Shown here in pieces: positions 8,198 to 17,055 of a DNA stretch of 49,969 nucleotides. The stretch is from Sphingobium faniae. Lineage in GTDB: Bacteria; Pseudomonadota; Alphaproteobacteria; Sphingomonadales; Sphingomonadaceae. The notes under the pieces were generated by a model. It was not told the DNA's origin. It saw nothing but the letters and a program-made list of their open reading frames with translations, and did not search any database. Both the position numbers and the translations under genes were made by a program. Every line of letters begins with the position of its first letter. The first letter of the stretch is position 1. Location of the stretch: contig FMTU01000021.1 in the NCBI GenBank assembly GCA_900100475.1, positions 1-49,969 of the forward strand, given 5' to 3'.

Positions 8198-9433
8198 TCA
8201 CACTGCCCGTTGCGCGGAGTTGTAGCGAGGCAGAAAGAGGATGGCGATCATCAGCACCGCGATCGACGACCAGCACATGGTTAGGGCCAGATCGTAGTTG
8301 CCGGTCCTGCTCGCTAGTGCGGCAAAGACGATTGGCCCTCCGGTGGCTCCGAGCGAATAGGATGCAAACATCAGCGAGAACATCGTCGTAAACACCGACC
8401 GGTCGAAGTACTTGCTGATCATGAACCCGAGGAAATCGACCTCGGCCCCGATGCTCAGGCCGATGCCGAGCGCGGCCACGGCAAACGCGAACGAAGAACT
8501 GCCGAACTGGAGCGTCAAGAGCCCGCCGGCGGTTATCAGGAGAATGGTGGCCATAACCCTGGGCGCGAAAATCCGGTCGAATGCCGCGCCGCCGGCCAAG
8601 CGGCCGACCAGGATGGCCGCGCCAAGGAGGGACTGATAGGTGGCGGCGTCGGTCAGGCTCAGGTTGCGGGCCATCAGAAGGGGTACGAAGTTGGCGACGC
8701 AGGAAACCAGCACGGCGCCGGTGAAGAACGCAAAGGCCAGCATGAGCCAAGTCCGGGGGGTACGAAAGGCGGACCAATCGAACCTCGATCCCGCGGCCCG
8801 GCCATTCGCTGGGGCGGCCATGGGCTCTGAAAACGGTCGCAGGAAGACTATCGCAATTGGCAGGGCGACGGCAAAGACCATGCCGGCAAAGGACAGTGCG
8901 GTAATCCGCCAGCCGAAATGTTCGGTTATCTGTGCTGCCAGGATGGGGAAAACGGCCGCGCCGACCCCGACGCCCAGCATGGTCGCGCCAAGGGCGAGGC
9001 CGCGGAACCGGTCAAACCAGCCCACCACGATGCTGGCGAAGGCGGGCGGCAAGGTCCCGCCGGCCAGAATGCCGACCGCAAGAAATGCCAGGCCCGCAAC
9101 CACCGGGTCACGCGGAACCGCTGCAATCGCGACGAAGCAGATGCTCAGCATGACAGTCGAAAAAATGATAATTCGCCGAGCCCCGATGCGATCGGCTGCG
9201 ACCCCCCACAATGGGCCGAACAGAGCAGACCCAAGACTATACGAAACAAATATCATGTTTCTATCGACGACATCCCATCCCAAATCGGACGCCATTGCCG
9301 TAGCCAATACGCCATACGTATAAATGACTAGGACGCCTACGCTAAGCATCATTCCAATAAACGCAGAAAACACAACAACCCAACCTGCGCGGGAATCCTT
9401 TTCTCTTGAAATGTAGGTCATTTCAGTGGCCAT
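8198..9433 (-). CDS. Major facilitator superfamily transporter
   Basis: 411-residue inner-membrane protein with about twelve predicted hydrophobic segments, starting GWVVVFSAFIGMMLSVGVLV. The MFS loop 2-3 signature is visible as GVAADRIGARRI, and TM5 has GVGVGAAVFPILAAQ. The look is that of monocarboxylate/oxalate-type (MCT/OFA-like) carriers. It is convergent with pht5 and divergent from the IclR gene, which makes uptake of phthalate or another aromatic acid plausible. Substrate assignment is by context only. Confidence 0.82.
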   Translation of the reverse strand: MATEMTYISREKDSRAGWVVVFSAFIGMMLSVGVLVIYTYGVLATAMASDLGWDVVDRNMIFVSYSLGSALFGPLWGVAADRIGARRIIIFSTVMLSICFVAIAAVPRDPVVAGLAFLAVGILAGGTLPPAFASIVVGWFDRFRGLALGATMLGVGVGAAVFPILAAQITEHFGWRITALSFAGMVFAVALPIAIVFLRPFSEPMAAPANGRAAGSRFDWSAFRTPRTWLMLAFAFFTGAVLVSCVANFVPLLMARNLSLTDAATYQSLLGAAILVGRLAGGAAFDRIFAPRVMATILLITAGGLLTLQFGSSSFAFAVAALGIGLSIGAEVDFLGFMISKYFDRSVFTTMFSLMFASYSLGATGGPIVFAALASRTGNYDLALTMCWSSIAVLMIAILFLPRYNSAQRAV

Positions 9434-9485
9434 TTCTAATCCCTTGGTATCGCATATTTCAATATGGGCAGGATTGTCCTAGCCC

Positions 9486-9536
9486 TGCAATTCCGTATTC
9501 GGCACGGTGGCCAGATTGCGAGCAGTTTGCAATTCC
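9486..9536. promoter_or_regulatory. Repeated TGCAATTCC in the MFS/IclR divergent region
   Basis: TGCAATTCC occurs at 9486-9494 and again at 9528-9536 in the same orientation, 42 bp apart (about four helical turns). Both lie in the 254-bp gap between the divergent MFS and IclR genes. A separate short inverted repeat, GCGGGA / TCCCGC, lies at 9556-9578. This could be a binding region for the IclR protein. The evidence is repetition and position only. Confidence 0.3.
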
Positions 9537-9687
9537 AATTATCACATGGCAAGAAGCGGGAATGAATTTTGCTCCCGCAGGCATGCGGTTAGGGTTGAAG
9601 TCGTTTGGTGCCGTATCAGGGGGCTGACCTCATGTTGCGATCGCCAGCCGGCTCGATAGAATGGGCTGTCCATCGTGAGGAGCAGGT

Positions 9688-10449
9688 GTGGGTACAGTTG
9701 ATAAGGCATTGGGGTTATTGGGACTGTTCTCGATAGAGGAGCCGCAATGGACCGTCGAAGCAGCGGCTAGCCGCACTGGAATCCCGACGAGCACGGCCTA
9801 TCGGTATTTTCGCAGCTTGAACGAAGCTGGTCTGATCACGGATTTCTCCGCCGGTCGTTATGTGATTGGTCCAGCGGTCATTCATCTGGACAGGGTCGCA
9901 CGGGGGACCGACCCGCTTGTGCTGGCAGCCCAGGATGCGATGGACAATCTGATCAATCGTGGGCCGGACAGGAGTGTGGTCATTCTTGCAAGAATTTTCG
10001 ACCGCCGTGTCATGTGTGTCGATCAACGACGCAAAGGCTACCATCCGCTAACGATCAGCTATGAACGGGGGCGGCCGATGCCGCTTTACCGCGGTTCGGT
10101 GTCCAAGATTATCCTGGCCCACTTGTCTCCACGACTGATTGTTCGCTGCTTTCATGACGATCGGATTGATATTGAGGAGGCTGGCCTCGGATCGGACCTC
10201 AAGTCGTTCCGCCGGAATCTGCGGCTGATACGGCGCGCCGGCTACAGCGTCACCCACGGTGAGGTCGACAAGGGAGTGATCGGTATTGCCGCGCCGATCC
10301 TGTCGCCCAATGGCGACGTGTTCGCGTGCCTGTCACTGGTCGTGGCGGAAGAGACCACGCCGGAGGGCAGCATCGAGAAGCTCGTGGCTCTGGTACGCAA
10401 GGAAGCTTTGGCAGTGACCGCTTCGCTTGGCCTGATGTCAGACAACTGA
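9688..10449 (+). CDS. IclR-family transcriptional regulator
   Basis: 253-residue regulator. The N-terminal winged helix (about residues 1-60) contains WTVEAAASRTGIPTSTAYRY, the typical IclR recognition helix. The C-terminal effector domain has VDQRRKGYHPLTISYERG, MPLYRGSVSKIILAHL and GVIGIAAPILSPNGD, matching IclR ligand domains. The GTG start at 9688 follows a GAGGAG ribosome-binding site. It is divergent from the MFS transporter. IclR proteins commonly control aromatic-acid operons, and here the pht genes or the transporter are the likely targets. Confidence 0.9.
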   Translation: MGTVDKALGLLGLFSIEEPQWTVEAAASRTGIPTSTAYRYFRSLNEAGLITDFSAGRYVIGPAVIHLDRVARGTDPLVLAAQDAMDNLINRGPDRSVVILARIFDRRVMCVDQRRKGYHPLTISYERGRPMPLYRGSVSKIILAHLSPRLIVRCFHDDRIDIEEAGLGSDLKSFRRNLRLIRRAGYSVTHGEVDKGVIGIAAPILSPNGDVFACLSLVVAEETTPEGSIEKLVALVRKEALAVTASLGLMSDN

Positions 10450-10459
10450 AGGGTCGATC

Positions 10460-10927
10460 TCAGATCCGTTGCGGCGCACGGCTGAGGTCATTGGCTCCGT
10501 CAACCGCTTTGCGCAGGAGGCGCAGGAGCTCGTTCGCCTCTTGTGCGCTCAGCCCTCGGGTCATGAGCCGTTGGGCTGCTTCCACGCCCGGGCGGACCAG
10601 CTCAAGAGTCGATCGTCCTTCCGCAGTAACAGCCAAGGCGCGCGCGCGCCTGTCGTTCTTGCTGATGCTCCGCTCAATGAGGCCTTTGCTTTGCAATCTG
10701 TCGACGACGCCTGTGATCGTAGTGCGATCAAGGGCGATCTCCTTTGCCAGGCTTGCCTGGTCGAGACCTGGACAGGTATTTATCGCGGCAAGCGCGGCGT
10801 ATTGAACGGGCGTTATGTCGCATCCGATCGCATCCATCTCGGATTGGAACACTGCAACGGCGATCTGCTGGAAGCGGCGGGCAAGATGGCCCGGTTTGTT
10901 TTGGTAATCGCGGTCGGTCGTGCCCAT
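10460..10927 (-). CDS. mobR: MarR-family regulator, MobR-like
   Basis: 155-residue winged-helix protein starting MGTTDRDYQNKPGH. The MarR core shows LAKEIALDRTTITGVVDRL as recognition helix and ISKNDRRARALAVTAEGR as wing. It is divergent from a mobA-type gene, the same arrangement as mobR-mobA in Comamonas, where MobR is a MarR-type repressor released by 3-hydroxybenzoate. The intergenic region has two tandem palindromes suited to a MarR dimer. The symbol rests on family and synteny, not on an alignment. Confidence 0.82.
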   Translation of the reverse strand: MGTTDRDYQNKPGHLARRFQQIAVAVFQSEMDAIGCDITPVQYAALAAINTCPGLDQASLAKEIALDRTTITGVVDRLQSKGLIERSISKNDRRARALAVTAEGRSTLELVRPGVEAAQRLMTRGLSAQEANELLRLLRKAVDGANDLSRAPQRI

Positions 10928-10958
10928 GGGACCCCTCGGATAACACAAATGGTATTGT

Positions 10959-10985
10959 CAGTACACTGAGGATCAGTATACTGAG
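10959..10985. promoter_or_regulatory. Tandem operator, two CAGTAYACTGAG repeats between mobR and mobA
   Basis: CAGTACACTGAG at 10959-10970 and CAGTATACTGAG at 10974-10985 are direct repeats. The second contains the perfect palindrome CAGTATACTG, the first the same with one change. Their centres are 15 bp apart. They lie in the 132-bp divergent gap, close to where promoters of both genes must be. The likely ligand is the MobR dimer. Confidence 0.6.
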
Positions 10986-11059
10986 TTGCTCCCGATGTCC
11001 AACAGCCAATTTGGCCAACAGGGCGGAGGACTCAGCGCATCGGAACCGGAGGACGGCAA

Positions 11060-12970
11060 ATGCAATATCATCTGAACGGATTTCATCCCGGAGATCCCGA
11101 CATTTCCCCAGCCGCAGCAAACACCACAATTGAACGAGCCCGGCTTCCTCGGGAGGTGGATGTTGTCATTGCCGGATGTGGCCCTGCTGGGCTTTGCCTT
11201 GCCGCGCAGCTATCGCGCATCGCCGAGATTTCGACTTTGATTGTCGAGCCCAAGGCGGGGCCCATGGAGCGCGGACAGGCCGATGGTATCAATGTGCGTT
11301 CCATGGAGATGTTTCAAGCTTTCGGGTTTGCCGAGAAGATCAAGCGCGAGTCGGTCTGGATCAATGAAACCACCTTCTGGAATCCGGATCCTGCCGATCC
11401 TGCAAGGATTCGCCGCGTAGGCCGGGTGCAGGATGTCGCAGACGGGCTCAGCGAGATGCCGCACATCCTGATCAACCAGGCGCGTGTGCATGATATGTAT
11501 CTCGACATCATGCGCAACTCTCCGACTCGGCTTGAGCCGGAGTACGATCTCAAGGTGGCAACCCTTTCGGTCGATCACGATGCCGCCGACTATCCGGTGA
11601 CCGTAACTCTCGAACACACTTCACCCGAACGTCTGGGACAGACCGAAACGGTCCGGGCCCGCTACGTCGTCGGTTGCGATGGTGCCCGCTCGAACGTGCG
11701 CAATGCCATCGGCGGGGCACTCCATGGTGACGCAGCGCACCAGGCCTGGGGAGTCATGGACGTACTGGCGACGACCGACTTCCCTGACTACCGCATGAAG
11801 GCAATCATCCAGTCGGAAAGCATGGGTTCGATCCTCGTTCTTCCGCGCGAAGGCGGCTATCTCGTCCGGCTCTACGTTGAACTGGACAAGCTGAATGAGG
11901 ACGAGCGGGTCGCCGACCGCGGGTTGGGCATCGATGACGTAATCGCCAAGTGCAAGCGCATTCTCCATCCTTACACAATCGATGTGAAGGAAGTGGTGTG
12001 GTGGTCGATTTACGAAATCGGCCATCGACTGACCGACACTTTCGACGACGTGCCCAAGGCGCTGGTTGGCAAACGCACGCCCCGGGTTATGCTCGCGGGG
12101 GACGCCTGTCATACGCACAGTCCCAAAGCAGGTCAGGGCATGAACGTCTCAATGGGCGATACTTTCAACCTGGGCTGGAAGCTGATTTCTGTTCTCACTG
12201 GACGATCCGGCCCCGAACTTCTGCAGACCTACTCGGCCGAGCGCTGGGCCGCCGCAAAGGGCTTGGTTGATTTCGACCACCGATGGGCGCGGGTCGTCGG
12301 CACGCGATCCGAAGTCGATGCCAACGACGCGATGCCGCGATTCCAGCGTGAATTCATCAACAATGGCGAATTCACGGCAGGCCTTACAGTTCGCTACGAA
12401 CCATCGGTCCTGACCGGAACCGACAGCTGGCAGGAACTTGCCACAGGCTTTCCGATTGGCATGCGTTTCCATTCCGCGCCGGTCATCCGCCTTGCCGACG
12501 CCAAGCCCATGCACCTGGGCCATGCGATCGATGCGGATAACCGCTGGCGGATATTCACGTTCGCGCCACAAGACGACAGCGGCCAGGCCGGAGGCGCGAT
12601 CGATTCGCTCTGCGCCTTCCTTGAAAGCGCGCCGGACTCCCCGGTACGCAAGCATACCCGCTCCGGAGAGGATATCGATGCGGTGATCGATGTCCGGGCT
12701 GTTTTCCAGCAGGGATTCCGCGATCTGGAGCATTCGGCGATGCCGGCCCTGTTGCGGCCTGTCAAAGGCATCTATGGTCTGTGCGACTACGAAAAGGTCT
12801 TCTGTGCTGACCTGAAGAGTGGCGACGACATCTTCGACATGCGAGGCGTCGACCGGCGGAAGGGATGCGTCGTCGTTGTACGCCCTGACCAGTACGTGGC
12901 GCAGGTCTTGCCGATCGACGCCTACAGCACACTTGCACAGTTCTTTGCCGGATTCCTCCTGCCAGTGTGA
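11060..12970 (+). CDS. mobA: 3-Hydroxybenzoate 4-monooxygenase
   Basis: 636-residue FAD-dependent monooxygenase that hydroxylates 3-hydroxybenzoate to protocatechuate using NADPH. The N-terminus (MQYHLNGFHPGDP) is that of MobA proteins. FAD-binding motifs are IAGCGPAGLCLA (GxGxxG, residues 39-44), the DG motif in VVGCDGARSNVR and GDACHTHSPKAGQGMN. The C-terminal thioredoxin-like domain of the phenol hydroxylase family ends in VVVVRPDQYVAQVLP. The length matches the Comamonas enzyme (about 639). It feeds the same protocatechuate pool as pht5. A MarR gene is divergent and a tandem operator lies upstream. Confidence 0.92.
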   Translation: MQYHLNGFHPGDPDISPAAANTTIERARLPREVDVVIAGCGPAGLCLAAQLSRIAEISTLIVEPKAGPMERGQADGINVRSMEMFQAFGFAEKIKRESVWINETTFWNPDPADPARIRRVGRVQDVADGLSEMPHILINQARVHDMYLDIMRNSPTRLEPEYDLKVATLSVDHDAADYPVTVTLEHTSPERLGQTETVRARYVVGCDGARSNVRNAIGGALHGDAAHQAWGVMDVLATTDFPDYRMKAIIQSESMGSILVLPREGGYLVRLYVELDKLNEDERVADRGLGIDDVIAKCKRILHPYTIDVKEVVWWSIYEIGHRLTDTFDDVPKALVGKRTPRVMLAGDACHTHSPKAGQGMNVSMGDTFNLGWKLISVLTGRSGPELLQTYSAERWAAAKGLVDFDHRWARVVGTRSEVDANDAMPRFQREFINNGEFTAGLTVRYEPSVLTGTDSWQELATGFPIGMRFHSAPVIRLADAKPMHLGHAIDADNRWRIFTFAPQDDSGQAGGAIDSLCAFLESAPDSPVRKHTRSGEDIDAVIDVRAVFQQGFRDLEHSAMPALLRPVKGIYGLCDYEKVFCADLKSGDDIFDMRGVDRRKGCVVVVRPDQYVAQVLPIDAYSTLAQFFAGFLLPV

Positions 12971-13164
12971 AAAGCTTGGCGCCCTGCTCCTTCCGGTGGT
13001 CCAGATGGAACAGGGCACCCTTTCCACTGCGCTGGCTGCAGTTCCCCAGAAATAATGCCTTTGCCAGCACCGCTGGAATGAATAGTATCGATCGAGCCCA
13101 TCGTATGAGGCACGGCGCGTCCGGCAAACTGGGCGGGATTTCTCCAATCTTCGGGAAGGTGAGA

Positions 13165-13767
13165 GTGTCTGTTCCGGCCAGAGCCCTGAGAAAGGAGCAA
13201 AAGGACCTTACCCGTGAGCGGATACTCGAGGCCGCGACCCGCTTGCTGGCAGACAGCGGTTATGCTTCGCTACGTGTGGCCGCCGTTGCGAAGGAAGCAG
13301 GCGTGTCGCTCGGCGGACAACTTCACCACTTTCCCACCAAGGACGACCTGGTCCTTGCCGTGCTGGAGCGGTTGTCCATTCAGATCATTGAGCTGGCTCG
13401 GACCGATGCATCGCAAGCCGACGGGAATCCGGACGTGTTCGGGCTAATCGCCGAAAGTGCCCGCCGTTTTTATGCAACCGAGGAATTTCTGATATTCCTC
13501 GACATATTCCTGTCGGTTCGTCGGCATAGCCTGTTTGGCGACGCGGCCAAGTCTCTGATATCACGCGAACGAACTGCAGTCGAACAGGTCTGGAAACCCC
13601 ATCTCGTCAAGAGGGGAGTGGATGGCGACCGGGCATTGGCCATTATTCGCGCCATTTGGGCGCTTGCTCGCGGCCAGGCGATTTCATCGTCTGAGGAGCA
13701 CCGGGCCGCCAACGAAACCGTCATGTCTCTCGTCATCGAGGCTCTGAAGGCGGAGTTGAACGGGTGA
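13165..13767 (+). CDS. TetR-family transcriptional regulator
   Basis: 200-residue regulator. The N-terminal helix-turn-helix domain reads RERILEAATRLLADSGY and VAKEAGVSLGGQLHHFPTKD, the standard TetR layout. The C-terminal ligand domain is helical (FLIFLDIFLSVRRH). The GTG at 13165 follows a GGGAAGGTGAG Shine-Dalgarno-like stretch and gives the usual family length; the frame is open back to 12967, overlapping the mobA stop, but that extension looks non-coding. It is downstream of mobA on the same strand. Its target is unknown. Confidence 0.85.
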   Translation: MSVPARALRKEQKDLTRERILEAATRLLADSGYASLRVAAVAKEAGVSLGGQLHHFPTKDDLVLAVLERLSIQIIELARTDASQADGNPDVFGLIAESARRFYATEEFLIFLDIFLSVRRHSLFGDAAKSLISRERTAVEQVWKPHLVKRGVDGDRALAIIRAIWALARGQAISSSEEHRAANETVMSLVIEALKAELNG

Positions 13768-13997
13768 TTCCGCCCGCGGGGGCGCGTGGCATGCAGACTT
13801 CGGGTTGGCTCCCGAGCAAACAATGTCGCTCTTCTATCGATCAATAGGCGCGCAGGTGCATGATCAAGGCCGGACCCGCCGGTGGCGAGCTTGGCGACAC
13901 CAGTGGCCCGGGCAGGGCGGCATGACGCCGGCGCCGGTTGTCAACGGCGGAGCAAAAGTCGGCCATTCGGCGGCGTAAAACCAGGCCATCGTGTTAC

Positions 13998-14050
13998 ATG
14001 CCGGGGGGAGTGGCGTGAGGGCGTAGCCCGAGGGCCACTCCCCCCGGCAT
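13998..14050. terminator. Perfect 17-bp inverted repeat after istB
   Basis: ATGCCGGGGGGAGTGGC at 13998-14014 is repeated as its exact complement at 14034-14050 with a 19-nt spacer. It lies just behind the istB stop and inside the left end of the IS. It may terminate istAB transcription or block read-through into the element. No U-tract follows. Confidence 0.5.
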
Positions 14051-14061
14051 TGGTGTAATTT

Positions 14062-14829
14062 TCAGGGTCTGGTTTTGGCCTTGCGGGCCCGGCTGTGCGC
14101 GAGGCGATAGCTTTCGCCGTTCATCTCGAGGATGCTGACGTGATGGGTCAGGCGATCGAGGAGCGCGCCTGTGAGACGCTCAGATCCGAAGGTTTCGGTC
14201 CATTCGTCGAAGGGCAGGTTGCTGGTGATGAAGGTGGAGCCGCGTTCGTAACGCTGGGAGATCAGCTCGAACAACAGTTCGGCGCCGGTCTTGGAGAGCG
14301 GCACAAAGCCCAGTTCGTCGATGATGAGCAGCTTGTATCCGGCCATCTGCTTCTGGAAGCGCAGAAGACGGCGCTCGTCGCGGGCCTCCATCATTTCGCT
14401 GACCAGCGCTGCCGCGGTGGTGAAGCCCACCGACAGTCCTTTCTGGCATGCTGCCAGTCCGAGCCCCAACGCTACGTGCGTCTTTCCGGTGCCTGATGGC
14501 CCCAGAGCGATGGCGTTCTCACGCCGCTCGATCCACTCGCAGCGCGCCATCTCGAGCACCTGCATCTTGTTGAGCCTGGGGATGGCGGCGAAGTCGAAGC
14601 TGTCGAGGCTTTTGACGGCGGGGAAGCGCGCGGCCTTGATGCGCCGCTCGACCATGCGACGCTCCCTGTCGATCATTTCCATCTCGACGAGGCGGGCGAG
14701 GAAGCGGATATGATCGACGCCTTCAGCGGCACATTGCCGCGCGAGCTTGTGATGCTCACGCAGGCACGTAGGCAGCTTGAGCGCCTTGAGATGGTGAGCG
14801 AGAAGGATCTCCGGGGCCTGATCGCTCAT
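14062..14829 (-). CDS. istB: IS21 helper ATPase IstB
   Basis: 255-residue AAA+ ATPase that helps the IstA transposase choose its target. The Walker A motif is GPSGTGKT (residues 110-117), Walker B is LLIIDELGF, and the C-terminal TSNLPFDEWTETFG and ALLDRLTHH blocks are IstB/DnaC-type. The start ATG at 14827-14829 (MSDQAPEILLAHHL) overlaps the istA stop by four bases; an in-frame extension upstream is overlapped by istA and is not coding. It appears intact. Confidence 0.93.
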   Translation of the reverse strand: MSDQAPEILLAHHLKALKLPTCLREHHKLARQCAAEGVDHIRFLARLVEMEMIDRERRMVERRIKAARFPAVKSLDSFDFAAIPRLNKMQVLEMARCEWIERRENAIALGPSGTGKTHVALGLGLAACQKGLSVGFTTAAALVSEMMEARDERRLLRFQKQMAGYKLLIIDELGFVPLSKTGAELLFELISQRYERGSTFITSNLPFDEWTETFGSERLTGALLDRLTHHVSILEMNGESYRLAHSRARKAKTRP

Positions 14830-16334
14830 GCGGCCTCCTGCCGGTCGGAGAGCAGGCTCAGATAGGCTCTGGCAAAGGTCTTCTCGACCGTGGTGCGTGG
14901 CAGGAAGGGATAGACGTCCAGGTCCAGCCTGGGCGGTACGCGTTCGATCCGGCACAGGACGAGGTGCTTGACGGCATCGAAGCCGATGGCGCCAAGATCG
15001 ATGGCCTGTTCGACCGCCGCCTGGAGATCGGCGAGGGTGAACGTTTCCAGCAGGCGCAGTACCTGCACATATTCGCGCCTGCCATGTTTGTGCATGCGCC
15101 CTTCCATCAACCGCTGCAGTGTCGTGAACGCTTCGGGCAGGTCCCAGCCCTGCAAAGGCGCAGCCTGGTCGAATGCGTTGATCTTCTGCTCGATCAGCGG
15201 GAGATAATGGAGCGGGTCGAAGACAACCTCCTCGCGGGCATAGCAACGAGGATGACGGGCGATGACTTCGCTGCGGCAGCCGATCACCACCTCATCGACA
15301 TAGGCCCTGATCCAGACCTCCTGATGGCCCCAGGCCACCGGAACCGAATAATCGTTGGTCCTGTAGCGCACCAGGGATTGCGAGGAGACCCTCCCGCCTT
15401 TCTGATCGCAGGCCTCGAAGGGTGTAGCGGGCAGAGGCTGCATGGCCGCGAGATCGCGCTGCAGCCGCTCACCGATCGTCTCGCTCTGCCCGCGCACCTT
15501 GTCCTGCTGGCGCTTGCGGCATTGCTCCTCCAGCCACAGGTTGAACGCCTCCCAGGTCGGGAACTTCGGGATCGGCACCATGAAGTTGCGCCGGCAATAG
15601 CCTACCAGCCCCTCCACATTGCCTTTCTCGTTCCCCTTGCCCGGGCGAGCATAGCGGTCGCGGATCACGTAATGTGACAGGAAAGCGCTGAACAGCGTGG
15701 CACGCTGCCGCGTGCCGTCGGGCAGGATCTTCGTCACAAGGCAGCGATCGTTGTCATAGACGATCGAGCGCGGTACCGCGCCGAAAAACGCGAAGGCATG
15801 CACGTGTCCGTCCACCCAGGCCTCCGCCACCGCCGCCGGATAGGCCCGCACATAGCAGGCATCACTGTGCGGCAGATCGAGCGCGAAGAAGTAGGCCTTC
15901 TGCTCCACCCCGCCGATCTCCACCAGCGCTTCCCCGAAATCGGCCTGCGCATCTCCCGCAGGGTGCGCCAGCGGCACGAACATCTCCCGGCTGCGCTGTT
16001 CGCGCTCCCGGATGTAATCCTTGATGATCGTATAGCCGCCGGTGAAACCATGCTCGGTGCGCAAACGGTCGAATACCCGCTTCGCCGTATGGCGTTGCTT
16101 GCGCGGGACACTGCGGTCACCCTCAAGCCATCCATCAATGATCGCCACAAACCCGTCCAGCTTCGGGCGCTGCGGTACGGACTGGCGCCGGTAACCCGGC
16201 GGCGATGAAAACGACAGCATCTTGCGTACCGTTTCGCGCGACACATTGAAACGCTTCGCCGCCGCCCGTTGGCTCATGCCATCCGCGCAAGCCAGACGGA
16301 CCTGAAGATAAAGTTCCACGCTGTAGATCCCCAC
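14826..16334 (-). CDS. istA: IS21 transposase IstA
   Basis: 502-residue DDE transposase. The N-terminus has a helix-turn-helix (GMSQRAAAKRFNVSRETVRK). The catalytic core shows Asp in AQADFGEALVEI, Asp in IVYDNDRCLV and Glu in GNEKGNVEGLVG. A C-terminal Mu-type beta-barrel region follows. It is coupled to istB by an ATGA overlap. The element looks competent for transposition by gene content, although its right terminus is imperfect. Confidence 0.93.
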   Translation of the reverse strand: MGIYSVELYLQVRLACADGMSQRAAAKRFNVSRETVRKMLSFSSPPGYRRQSVPQRPKLDGFVAIIDGWLEGDRSVPRKQRHTAKRVFDRLRTEHGFTGGYTIIKDYIREREQRSREMFVPLAHPAGDAQADFGEALVEIGGVEQKAYFFALDLPHSDACYVRAYPAAVAEAWVDGHVHAFAFFGAVPRSIVYDNDRCLVTKILPDGTRQRATLFSAFLSHYVIRDRYARPGKGNEKGNVEGLVGYCRRNFMVPIPKFPTWEAFNLWLEEQCRKRQQDKVRGQSETIGERLQRDLAAMQPLPATPFEACDQKGGRVSSQSLVRYRTNDYSVPVAWGHQEVWIRAYVDEVVIGCRSEVIARHPRCYAREEVVFDPLHYLPLIEQKINAFDQAAPLQGWDLPEAFTTLQRLMEGRMHKHGRREYVQVLRLLETFTLADLQAAVEQAIDLGAIGFDAVKHLVLCRIERVPPRLDLDVYPFLPRTTVEKTFARAYLSLLSDRQEAA

Positions 16335-16439
16335 ACCTCCCTGACTCGGCAGAAAGGCTTCAAGGTGGACGACTTTTACGCCGCCCGCAGCAGGACTATC
16401 CCGCCGCTACCGTGGTCGAATATTGCTCCGCCGTTCTCA

Positions 16440-16933
16440 TATGGAGTTATTTCGACTGCAAGGAGCAGCTTTTCGCCGCGGTACTGGACCGCGCGATTCG
16501 GGATTTCCAGCACGAACTCTTGTTGATGCTCAATCCGAACGATCAGGTGGAAGATGCCCTGTCGAGATTCTGCGGGCATTTTCTCGGCAAACTGACCAGT
16601 CCGGAGGGGATCGCGCTTCACCGTCTGGCGGTCAGCGAAGCGAACCGCTTCCCCGCAATGGGGCAGATTTTCTATGAAATTGGACCCGGGCGCACGCGAG
16701 AGGTGTTGGAAGAATATTTGCATGGAGCGATGGAACGAGGCGCACTGCGTTCGGGGGATCCGGCATCGGCCGCTCGCCTGCTGGCGGGAATGTGCCTGTC
16801 AGGCTGTCACACGTTGCTGCTTGTCGGCGTGATTGAACGCGTAACGCCTGCGATGATCAATGAGGATGTGAAGCTCGCCGTCGGGACTTTTATGCGGGCC
16901 TGGGCTATCAAGAAACCGTTAGAATGTTCTTGA
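16440..16933 (+). pseudogene. TetR-family regulator, N-terminus removed by the IS21 end
   Basis: The frame resumes inside the last helix of a TetR DNA-binding domain (WSYFDCKEQLFAAVLD) and continues through a complete AefR-like ligand domain (SEANRFPAMGQIFYEIGPGR, ARLLAGMCLSGCHTLLLVG). The usual first 40 or so residues, with the recognition helix, are absent because the IS21 right end abuts the gene. It is a different gene from the TetR at 13165-13767, which is whole, so the IS did not simply split one gene. The fragment cannot bind DNA as a normal TetR protein. Confidence 0.75.
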
Positions 16934-17006
16934 GCCTGCATCCGATGTAAACACTTATATGATCCGACGGTAGAAATCGTCTCAGCCTATCAATGGTGGC
17001 AGGATA

Positions 17007-17038
17007 GGACCCTGAGCGCTGCCGTGCGCCCAGGGTCC
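17007..17038. terminator. Hairpin terminator candidate after the second Rieske gene
   Basis: GGACCCTGAGCGC at 17007-17019 pairs with GCGCCCAGGGTCC at 17026-17038, a 13-bp stem with one mismatch and a 6-nt loop. It lies between the stop of the minus-strand Rieske gene and the truncated tetR, so it can serve both convergent units. Confidence 0.55.
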
Positions 17039-17055
17039 CATGCTCTGGCAGTGTG

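Larger units (their letters stand above)
13939..16439 (-). mobile_element. IS21-family insertion sequence
   Basis: The element encodes istA and istB. The left end reads TGTCAACGGCGGAGCAAAAG at 13939-13958, and the right end near 16439 reads TTGCTCCGCCGTTCTCA, an inverted match with changes in the last bases. Internal copies also match in inverse orientation: GGCGGCGTAAAA on the left and TTTTACGCCGCC on the right, as is usual for the multiple end repeats of IS21. The length of about 2.5 kb is typical. The 7-bp flanks (CGCCGGT and TATGGAG) do not form a target duplication. Confidence 0.8.

Noticed and set aside
12967..13164. N-terminal extension of the TetR gene
   Set aside because: The extra 66 residues have no TetR resemblance and would overlap the mobA stop; the GTG at 13165 has a better ribosome-binding site and gives the normal length.
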